This document shows, piece after piece, positions 1-9,193 of a stretch of 64,000 nt of DNA; positions within the stretch are counted from its first letter, which is position 1; every line of letters starts with the position of its first letter. Source of the DNA: GCA-002050365 sp038235165 (GTDB lineage Bacteria > Acidobacteriota > Blastocatellia > Pyrinomonadales > Pyrinomonadaceae); contig JBBSUG010000001.1 of assembly GCA_038235165.1 (NCBI GenBank), positions 248,001 to 312,000 of the forward strand, in the 5' to 3' direction. A model generated the notes under the pieces. The model saw nothing but the letters and a program-made list of their open reading frames with translations. It had not been told where the DNA came from and did not search any database. Position numbers and translations under genes: made by a program.

Positions 1-1
1 G

Positions 2-616
2 TCAATCGCGCCGAACCAACCGTTTGCCGGCGGTTTTTACATCAAAGCCGGGTTTATAATGCTTGCCTTTTTGCTGATTGTGGGGATTTTTATGATTCCG
101 ATCAGCGGATTCACCGGCACGGCTCTGGCGCAGCAATTGACGCTTGATCCGACGGCAACTCAGACGACGGCGCAAACCGTTTTTTCACAGCCGTTTGAAA
201 TTAAAGGGAATCGCAATGTGCGAATCACAGCAAATGCGCCGGTCATCAATTCGTGGGCGGATTTGGATATTGATTTGATCAACGAGCAAAATAACGAAGT
301 CGAATCTATTGATATTCCGATTGAGTTTTACGTAGGAGTCGAAGATGGCGAAAGATGGTCGGAAGGCGGACAAGCCGCAGACGCGACGCTTTCCGCGCTT
401 CCGGCGGGAAATTATACATTGCGGCTCGAAGGAACGTGGCAAAATTTTCAACAGCCGCTGACCGTCACTGTCAAAGTCGAACAAAACGTGATGCGCGGCG
501 TAAATTTCTGGCTGTCGTTTATTCTGCTGGCGATTCTCCCGTTTTGGAGTTTGTTCCGTAAATTTTCGTTTGAATCGCGCCGCTGGAGTGAAAGTATGTT
601 CGGGGGAAGTTCTTAG
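2..616 (+). CDS. C-terminal part of a probable DUF4178-type membrane protein (partial)
   Basis: The reading frame is open to the left edge, so the true start lies outside the window; the first internal ATG is at 59. The visible part begins with APNQPFAGG, followed by a hydrophobic helix (about residues 18-45), an extracytoplasmic beta-rich domain with a YTLRLEGTW segment, and a second membrane helix near the C-terminus ending in basic residues. A DUF4178 domain upstream is inferred from the APNQP-type linker and from the DUF350 gene just downstream, a common partner of DUF4178. The function of the family is not established. It probably forms an operon with the next two genes. Confidence 0.55.
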   Translation, partial: SIAPNQPFAGGFYIKAGFIMLAFLLIVGIFMIPISGFTGTALAQQLTLDPTATQTTAQTVFSQPFEIKGNRNVRITANAPVINSWADLDIDLINEQNNEVESIDIPIEFYVGVEDGERWSEGGQAADATLSALPAGNYTLRLEGTWQNFQQPLTVTVKVEQNVMRGVNFWLSFILLAILPFWSLFRKFSFESRRWSESMFGGSS

Positions 617-756
617 TCCTTTGTCCTTTGTCCTTAGTCCTTTGTTTCTGATTTGAAATACATTTGTTTTCAGTAAGATATTATAAATTCCAGGCAAAGT
701 TTGTGTGAACAAGAGTGCGGTTTAGATTTAACAAAGGACAAATAGAAAAGGACAAA
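612..756. repeat. Heptanucleotide repeat pair in inverted orientation
   Basis: Positions 612-648 hold tandem copies of TCCTTTG with small variations. Positions 731-756 hold the complement type, ACAAAGGACAAA followed by AAAGGACAAA. The two tracts are inverted relative to one another with about 80 bases between them. The first overlaps the stop codon of the preceding gene. They belong to the family of 7-bp repeats seen throughout this window. Confidence 0.7.
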
Positions 757-761
757 ATATA

Positions 762-914
762 ATGATAAAAAAAACACTTTACATAATTTTCGGGACGGTC
801 ATTATCCTTTTTTATCTGGCTTCGTCGTGGTTCGGCTGGGAAGTTGCCAATTCGGGAAGTAATTCGCGGCTCGGTGTTCCTTTTATTTACAGCGGTTTTC
901 GTGGAGGAAAATAA
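762..914 (+). CDS. Small membrane protein (50 aa) in the DUF350 cluster
   Basis: ATG at 762 opens a 50-codon frame ending in TAA at 912-914. The TAA abuts the ATG of the DUF350 gene (TAAATG), so the two are probably translationally coupled. One hydrophobic helix (residues 4-22) is followed by a short hydrophilic tail rich in Gly, Ser and Asn. I do not recognise a named family. The position between a probable DUF4178 gene and DUF350 suggests it is a real subunit of that module. Confidence 0.6.
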   Translation: MIKKTLYIIFGTVIILFYLASSWFGWEVANSGSNSRLGVPFIYSGFRGGK

Positions 915-1157
915 ATGTTAAATATGCTTGCTTTGGTCGTTAAACTCGACGCGTTGCTTGAAACGCTGGTGACGACTTTGATATTTGTCGTGATCGGCTT
1001 GGTTTTCTTCGCCGTCGGCTATTTTATAATGGATAAAATAACGCCGTTTTCCATTCGTAAGGAAATAGAAGAAGACCAAAACACCGCGCTCGGCATCGTC
1101 ATCGGTGCAATGCTGATCGGCATTGCGATCATTATCGCCGCTGCGATTCAGGGATAA
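915..1157 (+). CDS. DUF350 family membrane protein
   Basis: An 80-aa protein with two transmembrane helices (about residues 18-40 and 60-78) separated by a charged loop. Its pattern DKITPFSIRKEIEEDQNTA followed by GIVIGAML is characteristic of DUF350 (YjfL-type). Family members normally have one or two such hairpins. Biochemical function is unknown, but they co-occur with DUF4178, spermidine-synthase-like and ATP-grasp genes in many bacteria. It follows the 50-aa gene with no gap and is last in its plus-strand group; the convergent regulator gene begins about 110 bp later. Confidence 0.75.
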   Translation: MLNMLALVVKLDALLETLVTTLIFVVIGLVFFAVGYFIMDKITPFSIRKEIEEDQNTALGIVIGAMLIGIAIIIAAAIQG

Positions 1158-1267
1158 TTCTCAAATTTTTCGCGCCGAATTTCAATCTCAAAAACACTGC
1201 CGCAACGCCCGAAACGCTGCGACAGATTGTGCTTTACAAAAAACATCGGCGTTTTTTCGGCTGATTA

Positions 1268-3514
1268 TCAATTTAACTCGGCGAGCATTATACTGCTCGC
1301 GCTTTGATCCCGGCGGGCGTAGAGAATTTTTTTGCCGTCCGGCGAAACGGCTAAATTTGAAAAATAGGTGAGCGGTGATTTTTCTGTGGTCATGATTTCT
1401 TTTGTCTGCCGCGTCGCAAAATCGAAAAACTTGATGCGGAACGGCGGTTGAACGGCTAAACCAGTGTAGTAAACACCGTTTGACGCAACCGTCCACGAAC
1501 GCCAGCCGCCGGCTTCGGCGAGTTCGGGAATAAGTTCTTCGCCGCCGCCGTTCGTATCAACCTGCCACAAACCGGCTTTTTCGCTGTCTTTGGTGTAGAT
1601 GATTTTCCTGCCGTCCGGTGCGGCAAACATTTCAAACGCTCCCTGCTGCGTAATTTGCACCGCTTCGCCGCCCGACGCGGGCGTTTTCCAAATTTGGTGA
1701 CTGCCGGAGCGATTCGAGCGGAAGAAAATCCACTTTCCGTCTATACTCCACGCGGGCAACGAATTCACTTTGCCGGTTTCGGTCAATCGCCGCGCCTCGC
1801 CGCCGTTGACCGGAATGATGTAAACGTCGCTGCCGTCGGCGGTTTGAGCATCATAGACGACGAATTTTCCGTCCGGTGAAAAACGCGGACTGCCGGATTG
1901 AGCCGCCGAATTAGTTAATTGCCTCTGGTTTTTGCCATCCGCATCCGCAATCCAAATTTCATCCTTTCCGGTGCGGTCGGAGGCGAACGTGATTTGGCTG
2001 CCGTCGGGCGAGAATTGTTCGCTGTGGTCGGCGTGAGTCGAACGAATAACCGGGCGCGGCACCGCTTCCGGTGCGATTTGCCAGATGTTTTCGTCCGACT
2101 TTTCTTCCACAAAAGCTATCGTGCGCCCGTTCGGGGAAATCGCCAAATCTTCCAAACCCCGGCTGCCGGTCTCAATCAACTGCGGTTCGCCGCCGCTCGC
2201 CGAAACTTGCCATAAATTGAGCCGGTTGATATTTCGATATGAAGTGAAAAACAATTTTTGATTGTCAGGACTCCAGCCGATCCCGTAAATTCGCACGTCA
2301 TCGGAAGTGATTTGACGCGGCTCTCCGCCGACTGCCGAAACGACAAAAAGTTCGCGGTGAAAAGGACTGAAATAACGAATAAAAGCGAGATTTTTGCCGT
2401 CGGGCGAAAAACGCGGCGTGTGGTCAACGAAGGGCGCGGCAGGTGCGGTAAGTCTGATTCTCGCCTTGCTTTGCAGGTTAATTAAATAAATTCCGGTTGG
2501 TTCCCGCGACGCTCCGAGTTCGGCGACGGCGAGAGATTTGCCGTCGGGCGCAAACGAAACGCTGCCGTAACTTGCCTGATCGTAGATAATTTGCTCGTTG
2601 CCGCCGAGCGCAGACATCAAGATTATTTCGTTATGGGTTGGCAAAAGCCGCACGAAAGCGATGGATTTTCCGTCGGGCGAAAAAACCGGATTTATTTCGT
2701 TGGCAGCGTAATTAGTTAAACGCAGCGGATCGCCTGCACCGATAACTTTGACGTAAATATTCGAGTTGCCGCTTTCCATTCCGCCGTCCCACGAAAAAAC
2801 CATTTGATTGCCGTCGGGCGAAAAAGCGGGCGAATCTTCGCGTCCGGGCAAGCCGGAAAACGGCACTATTTTCGCGGCGAGAATGACATTTGATTGGTTT
2901 TGAAAAAAATAACCGTAATAGGCGGAGAGTGCGATGGCAGCAAAAATCAGCAAAACCGGGACAGCCCAAAATATAGAAATTTGCCGTCTTAAAGGAGCGG
3001 CGGGCAGTGCTTTTATTTTCGGCGTTTCGAGGATTTTTCCGTCAACGAAAGAAATTTCCGTATCGTCCGACGACGGCAAAATTTCGATACTTTCTTCGAT
3101 TTGGATTTGCTGAACGATTTCTTCAAATTGAATGTGATGAACAATTTCATCTTTGGAAACAAGCGCAGCGGATTCCGATAATTTGACGACGACTTCGGGC
3201 AGAAACCGATAACCGCGTTTCGGAACGGTCTCGATTATCGGCAAATCATTCGCACCGCTGGCGGCAAGTTTTTTTCTGAGCCACGAGATATTCCGCGTCA
3301 GCGTTCCTTCTTCAACGTAAGTATCCTTCCAGACCGTTTCGAGCAGTTCGTCTTTTTCAACCACCTGTCCGGCGTTTTCAACCAACAGAAAAAGCACCTC
3401 GAATTCCTTCGGAGTCAATGAAATAATCTTATCCTCACACAACAAGCGACGTTTTTTTACGTCGAGTTTGAATGATGAGAATTCGTATAACTCGTTTTTT
3501 TGCTTGCTTTTCAC
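1268..3514 (-). CDS. Winged-helix DNA-binding protein fused to a TolB-like beta-propeller
   Basis: A 748-aa CadC-like one-component regulator. Residues 10-110 form an OmpR/PhoB-type winged helix (LTPKEFEVLFLLVENAG, then TLTRNISWLRKKL and PKRGYRF). One transmembrane helix follows near residues 180-205. The rest is a propeller of WD40/PD40 repeats with recurring SPDG motifs (FSPDGKSIAF, FSPDGKNLAF, FSPDGSQITF). The propeller is predicted to be periplasmic and to sense a ligand or partner while the winged helix binds DNA in the cytoplasm. This fusion is frequent in Acidobacteriota. The start used is GTG at 3514. The frame stays open about 25 codons upstream and that stretch is conserved in a second copy at 5.5 kb, so a longer non-ATG start is possible. 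Confidence 0.85.
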   Translation of the reverse strand: MKSKQKNELYEFSSFKLDVKKRRLLCEDKIISLTPKEFEVLFLLVENAGQVVEKDELLETVWKDTYVEEGTLTRNISWLRKKLAASGANDLPIIETVPKRGYRFLPEVVVKLSESAALVSKDEIVHHIQFEEIVQQIQIEESIEILPSSDDTEISFVDGKILETPKIKALPAAPLRRQISIFWAVPVLLIFAAIALSAYYGYFFQNQSNVILAAKIVPFSGLPGREDSPAFSPDGNQMVFSWDGGMESGNSNIYVKVIGAGDPLRLTNYAANEINPVFSPDGKSIAFVRLLPTHNEIILMSALGGNEQIIYDQASYGSVSFAPDGKSLAVAELGASREPTGIYLINLQSKARIRLTAPAAPFVDHTPRFSPDGKNLAFIRYFSPFHRELFVVSAVGGEPRQITSDDVRIYGIGWSPDNQKLFFTSYRNINRLNLWQVSASGGEPQLIETGSRGLEDLAISPNGRTIAFVEEKSDENIWQIAPEAVPRPVIRSTHADHSEQFSPDGSQITFASDRTGKDEIWIADADGKNQRQLTNSAAQSGSPRFSPDGKFVVYDAQTADGSDVYIIPVNGGEARRLTETGKVNSLPAWSIDGKWIFFRSNRSGSHQIWKTPASGGEAVQITQQGAFEMFAAPDGRKIIYTKDSEKAGLWQVDTNGGGEELIPELAEAGGWRSWTVASNGVYYTGLAVQPPFRIKFFDFATRQTKEIMTTEKSPLTYFSNLAVSPDGKKILYARRDQSASSIMLAELN

Positions 3515-3571
3515 TATATCCGAAATTTTATCCGAAAAATTTTCCGACTTTTTATCAGGACTTTTTACGCT
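3515..3571 (-). promoter_or_regulatory. Conserved leader upstream of the winged-helix gene
   Basis: About 57 bases immediately before the GTG start are nearly identical to bases 5503-5558, upstream of a truncated copy of the same gene. The leader differs at about four positions, fewer than the first 20 codons of the two copies do. This suggests a shared 5' element (leader or operator), or an unrecognised N-terminal extension, since both frames are open here. The remaining intergenic stretch to 3834 shows no other gene. Confidence 0.4.
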
Positions 3572-3834
3572 GGGATGCCTAATCTGCTGTCAGACCGAAC
3601 AAGAATATCATTTTTAAACAAAAAATTGAAAGAATGAAAGCCATCCGCAGAAAACAATTTTTTGTAAAAACCAATACCGTCAAACAAATAACGGGCGGCG
3701 TTCGGTAGATGAATCATTTTGAAGTACTTCGTCTAATGTTGGTCAACCGGATTCATTTTTGCGAAATAAACAATGTCGGTTTTGTTTGCTTGAAATCAAG
3801 TTCAAATTTTAGAAACAAGGAGAATATTTTTTAT

Positions 3835-4443
3835 ATGTTCAAATTCAAAAACTACGGCGCACTGATTATGTCTGCGCTTTTTATTTTCGGCGGCGCGGCG
3901 ACGGGTAACTTCAGCATCGCGGCAAACGCTCAAACGGACAATTCAAAACTCGAAACGGTAAGGTTGGAGAAAATGGGCGAAACGAAAACAGTCGAATATT
4001 CGCTCAATCCCGGTGAAACCAGGGAAATTGCCGTCATAGATTCAAAAACCGGCAATCAAATACTTGTCAAATCTTCGCAGCAGGGAGTGGATTCCGAAAG
4101 TTCGACGGCGAAGTTTGCAAAAACACCTCAGGTAATAAACAGTTCGGTGATTACTACGGAACGTTATGGGTTTGTCAAGGTTCCGGCAAAAACCAACTGG
4201 ACTTTGAAAAAAGACGGCAAAGAAGCAGCGGCGGGCGACGATGCTTACGAACACGGAACGACGACGGCTAACGCCGCCAAACTTAACCTCAAGTTTAACG
4301 CCGACTCCACATCATTTTTGCCGCCGGGAATGTATATTATTTCGATTAAATGCGTTCAGGATAAGCCGTGCGAAGATAAGCTGACAATCGGCTACACAAG
4401 CGGCGGAAACGTTCCCGATGCCGCTAATTTAGACCCTGAATAA
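3835..4443 (+). CDS. Secreted protein of unknown function
   Basis: The start is placed at ATG 3835 because AAGGAGA lies about 11 bases upstream and the next residues form a signal peptide (MFKFKNYGALIMSALFIF, cleavage probably after NAQ). A longer frame opens at 3709 but has no signal sequence or RBS. The mature part is about 170 aa, predicted mostly beta, with an LPPGMYIISIKC segment and two cysteines near the C-terminus that may form a disulfide. No family is recognised. Its neighbours, a CAP-domain protein and a BNR propeller protein, are also exported. Confidence 0.7.
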   Translation: MFKFKNYGALIMSALFIFGGAATGNFSIAANAQTDNSKLETVRLEKMGETKTVEYSLNPGETREIAVIDSKTGNQILVKSSQQGVDSESSTAKFAKTPQVINSSVITTERYGFVKVPAKTNWTLKKDGKEAAAGDDAYEHGTTTANAAKLNLKFNADSTSFLPPGMYIISIKCVQDKPCEDKLTIGYTSGGNVPDAANLDPE

Positions 4444-4578
4444 TTTTTTGGCAGCGCAAGCGAATTGAAAAAGCGCGGACAACCTAAAAACGGAGAGGAA
4501 CGGCGGAGTTAATTCAAAGCTGAGCCGAAAATCTTTTCCCAAACATTTAAATGAACTAAAAACACAAGGAAGAAAAAA

Positions 4579-5238
4579 ATGAAAATTATCAACATTAAAC
4601 TAATCATCATCGGTTTGTTAATGATCGGCGCAGCAACTGCGGCGCAGGCGCAGACAAACTATTTGACAAACATCGGCATCAGCAATAATTTTGCCTTCGA
4701 TTTCGGGTTGACGACTTCGTTGAATAAATATTGTCCGGGTGCCGACAATTTGCTGACCGACGCGGAAATTGCTGCCGCACTTCAACTGCACAATGAAACC
4801 CGTCACGCCGTCGGACTCGAACCGCTCAAATGGAACTATGCGCTCGCCGAATTCGCGCAGAAATGGGCAACCAAAGATACCGGCGTTCACAGCACCGACA
4901 AAGAACGTCAAAACATTGTTCCGGGCGACGGGGCCGGAGAAAATTTGGCACAGGGATATGATTCGGAAAAACAAATTACGGTACAGACGTTGATTCAGGG
5001 CTGGATTGACGAAAAACAGTTTTTGCAAAGCGACAAAAAAACCTGCACGCCAAATCCTAAAAATATTCCGTGCGGACATTACACGCAAATGGTATGGAGA
5101 ACCTCGACCGAACTCGGTTGCGGCATCATCCACAATTCCAACTCGTTTACCATTGACCCCGGTTCGAAGGGAAAAGCGTCCTATTTGGTTTGTATTTACA
5201 ATCCCGGCGGGAACTATGACGGAGTTGCCGCTCATTAG
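4579..5238 (+). CDS. CAP-domain (SCP/PR-1-like) secreted protein
   Basis: A 219-aa protein with a signal peptide ending at AQA (about residue 24). The CAP fold is clear: HNETRHAVGLEPLKWNYALA with ALAEFAQKWA, then GENLAQG, then the signature GHYTQMVWRTSTELGCG, and the terminal LVCIYNPGGNY. The putative metal-site histidines and glutamates of the CAP cavity (H in HNETRH, E in GENLA, H in GHYTQ) are present. Cysteines around CTPNPKNIPCGH and in the last two motifs may form disulfides. Bacterial CAP proteins are extracytoplasmic; their substrates are mostly unknown. An RBS AAGGAAG precedes the ATG. Confidence 0.88.
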   Translation: MKIINIKLIIIGLLMIGAATAAQAQTNYLTNIGISNNFAFDFGLTTSLNKYCPGADNLLTDAEIAAALQLHNETRHAVGLEPLKWNYALAEFAQKWATKDTGVHSTDKERQNIVPGDGAGENLAQGYDSEKQITVQTLIQGWIDEKQFLQSDKKTCTPNPKNIPCGHYTQMVWRTSTELGCGIIHNSNSFTIDPGSKGKASYLVCIYNPGGNYDGVAAH

Positions 5239-5433
5239 AAATGCGAATCAAGAAAAAAACAGCGGATAAAACAGATTTAATATTTACGCGAAAGCCGCCA
5301 AACATCCCGGCGGATTTCGCGCTTTTGCAAGGCGGCCCGAAAACATAAGCGGCTTTGCTGATCACCTGTTCGGCGGATCTAATATTGATACTTGAGCAAA
5401 CCACCGAATGCAAAATTGTTTCACCACCGCGCA

Positions 5434-5553
5434 TTTAACGATTTTTTTACATCAATTTGAAAAGACGCGAATTGATGTAACTCATTTGTTTGCTTATATT
5501 TTACACTATCCGAAATTCTATCCGAAAAATTTTCCGATTTTTTATCAGGACTT
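5434..5553 (-). pseudogene. Truncated 5' copy of the winged-helix/propeller gene
   Basis: Read on the minus strand, this segment encodes SPDKKSENFSD, then KQTNELHQFASFQIDVKK. This matches the leader and first codons of the gene at 1268-3514 (KQKNELYEFSSFKLDVKK) and then diverges into a stop about seven codons later. Only the leader and about 17 codons of the winged helix survive. It is a paralog fragment, either a partial duplication or the remnant of a deleted sister gene. The flanking bases 5239-5433 and 5554-5631 show nothing else coding. Confidence 0.65.
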
Positions 5554-5631
5554 TTGGGGGCGGATTTTATAAATTTGCTCAAGTAACACCGAACAATAAA
5601 AATCGAACAGTTCAGGTCTATCTTAAAAAGG

Positions 5632-5895
5632 ATGAAAATCATAAAGAAGACACGCATTCTTGTTGAAACAAAAAGGGAGATCGTCATCAGTCAGTCGCCG
5701 TCCAATGAACCGTTCATTTGCGAGCAATGCGGCGGACAAATGATGACGGCGCAAATGACCGCTAAGTTGTTAAGTGTAAATATTCGTGAAATCTACAAAC
5801 TGCTTGAAAAAGAAAATTTGCATTTTTCGGACAGTCAACTGGAAGTGACGCACATTTGCTCCAGTGCGTTCAGCCGGATATTGAGAGAAAACTAA
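5632..5895 (+). CDS. Small zinc-finger/helix-turn-helix protein (excisionase-like)
   Basis: An 87-aa basic protein. After a KKTRILVETKREIVI beta-hairpin start it carries CEQCGG, a CxxC half-site, and then TAQMTAKLLSVNIREIYKLLEKENLHF. The latter is a MerR/excisionase-type helix-turn-helix in which a residue pair normally introduced as GVS is replaced by SVN. A C-terminal Cys (HICSSAF) may complete a metal site. Similar small proteins are common in Acidobacteriota genomes and are not tied to phage. Target and role are unknown. It has no close downstream partner. Confidence 0.6.
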   Translation: MKIIKKTRILVETKREIVISQSPSNEPFICEQCGGQMMTAQMTAKLLSVNIREIYKLLEKENLHFSDSQLEVTHICSSAFSRILREN

Positions 5896-6251
5896 GTAAC
5901 AACAGCAAAAATGAATAAAAATACCAAAGAGAAACATTGTGAAGATACACAGAATACTGGTAAAGTACATACCGATTTTAACTATTTTGACAATCGCTCG
6001 CGGAAGTCTCGCTCGAATTTACCGAAGCGGCGAGGAAAACGGAAGCGATTCTGGAAGTTGCCCGGAAATAATCAACACGAAATCGCCGAACACCGCGCGA
6101 TTTTTCAAATAACAACAGCAGTCACAAAAAATTTTAGGTGAAAAAACTATCCTGCACCGTAGTTGCAGAGATTTTGAAAAAAAGAACGCAGTGAATTCTT
6201 GAAACGCCACAAGCAGGTTTTCAATACTGTATTTACAAAAAGAAGGACTTT
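5896..6251. other. Intergenic region without a convincing gene
   Basis: A 76-codon frame starts at 5911, but its composition (Arg/Lys/Asn-rich, no domain) is unconvincing. A different frame between about 6001 and 6070 encodes EFTEAARKTEAILEVARK, which looks more protein-like but is bounded by stops. The region may contain a decayed gene. An AAGGA ribosome site at 6243-6247 serves the next gene. Confidence 0.4.
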
Positions 6252-9038
6252 ATGAAAAAAATAACTAGACTCTACACTTTAATAGCCATTCTGATAATGG
6301 CTGGCGCGGTTTTTGCCGGAGTTTCCATCAAATTCGGCTTTTTCGGCTTATCAACAGAAACAGAGCGTGCTTCGGAAGATAAGGAAGCACGTCTTCCGAA
6401 GGCGGACAGAGGAGAAGAAGGCGAAGAAGGTGATATTACCGAACGCCTTGATTGGTTTTTACAGCAGCGTTTGTATGGACTAGGAGAAATTCCGGCGGAA
6501 GCGCGTCAGAAGGCACAGGAAGAAGCCAATCTGACCGCGCCGAGTTTGGATCGTAGTTCCGCGCCGGCAGCAGTGTGGAATTCGGTCGGACCAATGCCGA
6601 TCAATTCGCTTTATCAGTCGGCAATCGGTAATCTCAGCGGACGTATCAACTGGATAGCCGTTCATCCGACCGACAATAATATCGTTTTGCTCGGCACGGC
6701 GACAGGCGGCATCTGGCGTTCGACCAACGCGCTTGCCACTACGCCGACTTTTACGCCGGTCAGCGATAATCAGATTGATCTGGCAGTCGGTTCGATTGCT
6801 TTTGCACCGTCCAATCCGAACATCGTCTATGCGGCGATGGGCGATCAGGACAACAGCTATTTCGGCACGGGCGTTTTGAAATCAACCGATGCAGGTGCAA
6901 CGTGGACGCGGCTGTCGGCGGTCGGAATTCTCGACAAAGGTTTCGGCATTCAAATCGCGGTTAGTAACACCGACGCGAATCAGGTTTATCTGCTGCGCGG
7001 CTTGTCGGGACTCACCGACCGCAATCATCCTTCGATTACACAAGAAGGCGGTTTTTACCGTTCGACCGATGGCGGCGCGAATTGGACACGCACACTTAAC
7101 GGAAAAATGACGAGTTTTGCTGTTGCGCCTCTGAATGCAGGAAATCCGAACAGTATCTATGCGGTAGTTCTCGCTTCGACTCAAACCGGAGCGGTCGCCA
7201 AAGGAATTTATATTTCGCCGGATAACGGAGCCACTTTCCAGTTGGAAAACAGACCGAATACACCGACGGTCAACACCGAAACAGATTTTCGGGTTTCGAT
7301 CAGCAATGCCGATCCATCAAGAATCATATATTACGGCGGGAAAGAAAAAACTGACACCCGACTGTTGCTTGAATCGGATGCCGTCTCCGGCGGCAATCCG
7401 ACTTGGGCGGAAGTTGCCGTTCCATACAGTAAGGTTGATTCGGAACAGTTTAACTACAACACCTATATGGTCGCCGATCAGTTCACGGCGGGGCAATTCT
7501 ATGTCGGCAACCGCGACGTTTTTCGCTTGACGGTTGATGCTCAAAATACACTTACTGCCGAAAACCTGACTAACAACTTCGTTTATGTCTATAACTCGGA
7601 CCCAATGGTAATGAAGTTTGAATGGAAATTTCAGCCGGCAATGGCGAAAGCTCACTCCGACCAGCAGAATCTCGCTTTTGCGGGCAATTCGGCGACGTTT
7701 TTTATCTCGCAGGACGGCGGTTTACAGCGCACGACCGATACCGGGGCGACGTTCAGCAAAGATTTGAACAGCACTCTTGGACTGACGCAGATTATCGGGT
7801 TGGCGGTCAATCCGACTGATTCGGCAAAACTTTATATCGGCACACAGGACAACGGCAACCAGCGGCGTGTCAGCGGTACGCAGTGGAATGAATTCGTCGG
7901 CGGCGACGGCGGACAAACCCGCGTTGACCCGACCGATCCGAGCCGCGTTTTCACCAGCTATATCTACGGCGAAATCACCCGCGTCGAGGCTGACGGCACG
8001 GGAGCGCAAACCGAAATCAACCCGCAAAACTTCGGCACCAAGCGACGAACGGCATTTTATCCGCCGATTGTGACCAACAGCACGGATTCGACGCTTTATG
8101 TCGGAGCGAATACGCTGGCAATTTGCACGAACTGTGCGACGGTCAGCGGCGTTGGCAATTGGACGTTTCCGGCAAACGGAACCGGCGCAGAATTGACACG
8201 GGATATGACTGATACATTGAGCGCAATCGGTGTGCAGAAATCCGCTTTCAGCAATACGCAGACGATTTACACCGGCTCGTCAACCGGCGCATTTCAAGTC
8301 AGTCAGGACGGCGGCGCAACCTTTACCAACCGCACGGGGATTCTGGATACCGCCATCAACAGCACAAGTGAACCCGGTCGTTTTATTACGAGCATCAAGG
8401 TCAACCCGACAACTCCGGGAACGGCGTATATCACGGTTTCCGGTTTTGGCACCAACCATCTTTTCACCACCAAGGATTTCGGCGCAACGATTACCGCGAT
8501 GAATTTTACGGTTGATATTCCGGTCAGTGATTTTGTGATTGATCCGACGGCAGTTACTACTTTCTACATCGGCACGGACATTGGCATCTACCGTTCGACT
8601 GATGCGGGCGCAAGCTGGAATCAGTTTAACGACGGCATTCCGCCGGTCGTCGTGATGCGTCTCGAAAGCACCAATGTTAACGGCAGCAGTACATTGCCTA
8701 ACGGAGCGCAGGCGGCAAATAACAGCATTTTGGCGGGAACTTACGGACGCGGCGTTTTCCAAAATATAATACTCGCGCCGACCGCCGCACCGGTATCAGT
8801 TAACGGTCGCGCCGTGTCGCTGAAAGGTCGCAGCATCGCCGGTGCCGTCGTCACGATGACCGATCTAAACGGTGAGGTTCGCTACGCCCGAACCAATTCG
8901 TTCGGTTATTACAACTTGAGCGATGTTGTTGCCGGACAAACCTACGTCTTCGCCGTCAGAGCGAAAAATTATCAATTTGCGCCGCAAACCGTGTCGCTGA
9001 CTGATAATTTGGACGGACTTAATTTTACGGCGCATTAG
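6252..9038 (+). CDS. Secreted BNR/VPS10-like beta-propeller protein with C-terminal carboxypeptidase-regulatory domain
   Basis: A 928-aa exported protein. It has a signal peptide (residues 1-23) and a low-complexity acidic linker (EDKEARLP to GEEGEEGD). A long series of propeller repeats follows with BNR-type signatures: IWRSTNALATTPTF, STDAGATWTRL, STDGGANWTRT, SQDGGATFTNR and STDAGASWNQF. Blades often start with a PSNPNIVYAA or PTDSAKLYIGT strand. The final 85 residues (VNGRAVSLKGRSIAGAVVTMTD to SLTDNLDGLNF) are a carboxypeptidase-regulatory-like (Ig-type) domain. The sialidase catalytic arginines cannot be assigned, so a binding or structural role is as likely as glycosidase activity. A strong hairpin terminator follows at 9063. 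Confidence 0.8.
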   Translation: MKKITRLYTLIAILIMAGAVFAGVSIKFGFFGLSTETERASEDKEARLPKADRGEEGEEGDITERLDWFLQQRLYGLGEIPAEARQKAQEEANLTAPSLDRSSAPAAVWNSVGPMPINSLYQSAIGNLSGRINWIAVHPTDNNIVLLGTATGGIWRSTNALATTPTFTPVSDNQIDLAVGSIAFAPSNPNIVYAAMGDQDNSYFGTGVLKSTDAGATWTRLSAVGILDKGFGIQIAVSNTDANQVYLLRGLSGLTDRNHPSITQEGGFYRSTDGGANWTRTLNGKMTSFAVAPLNAGNPNSIYAVVLASTQTGAVAKGIYISPDNGATFQLENRPNTPTVNTETDFRVSISNADPSRIIYYGGKEKTDTRLLLESDAVSGGNPTWAEVAVPYSKVDSEQFNYNTYMVADQFTAGQFYVGNRDVFRLTVDAQNTLTAENLTNNFVYVYNSDPMVMKFEWKFQPAMAKAHSDQQNLAFAGNSATFFISQDGGLQRTTDTGATFSKDLNSTLGLTQIIGLAVNPTDSAKLYIGTQDNGNQRRVSGTQWNEFVGGDGGQTRVDPTDPSRVFTSYIYGEITRVEADGTGAQTEINPQNFGTKRRTAFYPPIVTNSTDSTLYVGANTLAICTNCATVSGVGNWTFPANGTGAELTRDMTDTLSAIGVQKSAFSNTQTIYTGSSTGAFQVSQDGGATFTNRTGILDTAINSTSEPGRFITSIKVNPTTPGTAYITVSGFGTNHLFTTKDFGATITAMNFTVDIPVSDFVIDPTAVTTFYIGTDIGIYRSTDAGASWNQFNDGIPPVVVMRLESTNVNGSSTLPNGAQAANNSILAGTYGRGVFQNIILAPTAAPVSVNGRAVSLKGRSIAGAVVTMTDLNGEVRYARTNSFGYYNLSDVVAGQTYVFAVRAKNYQFAPQTVSLTDNLDGLNFTAH

Positions 9039-9062
9039 AATTAGCCGATTGATTGGAATAAC

Positions 9063-9122
9063 AGCCGCGAAAAGCACAAAATGAAAATCTCGATCTTTGA
9101 GAATTTTGTGCTTTTTGCGGCT
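9063..9122 (+). terminator. Strong bidirectional-type hairpin terminator
   Basis: Arms at 9063-9082 and 9103-9122 pair over 20 bp with a single G-U; the loop is about 20 bases. A T-rich stretch (TATAATTTTT) follows. It separates the propeller gene from the LytTR regulator. Confidence 0.8.
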
Positions 9123-9129
9123 ATAATTT

Positions 9130-9158
9130 TTGACATCACAATAATATTTGGATATTTT
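9130..9158 (+). promoter_or_regulatory. Probable sigma-70 promoter for the LytTR gene
   Basis: TTGACA at 9130-9135, a 17-base spacer, and TATTTT at 9153-9158. It lies directly behind the terminator and about 35 bases before the LytTR start codon. Confidence 0.5.
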
Positions 9159-9193
9159 TCATAATTATCGAAAAAAGTTAAAATTACAACACT

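Noticed and set aside
4618..5235. A 205-codon frame antisense to the CAP-domain gene
   Set aside because: The CAP motifs are clear on the plus strand; the antisense frame has no domain and no ribosome site.
5911..6141. A 76-codon plus-strand frame after the HTH gene
   Set aside because: Composition is Arg/Lys/Asn-rich without a fold, and a competing frame fits as well. Listed only as intergenic.
8280..8762. A 160-codon antisense frame within the propeller gene
   Set aside because: It mirrors the codon bias of the large gene and contains no recognisable motif.
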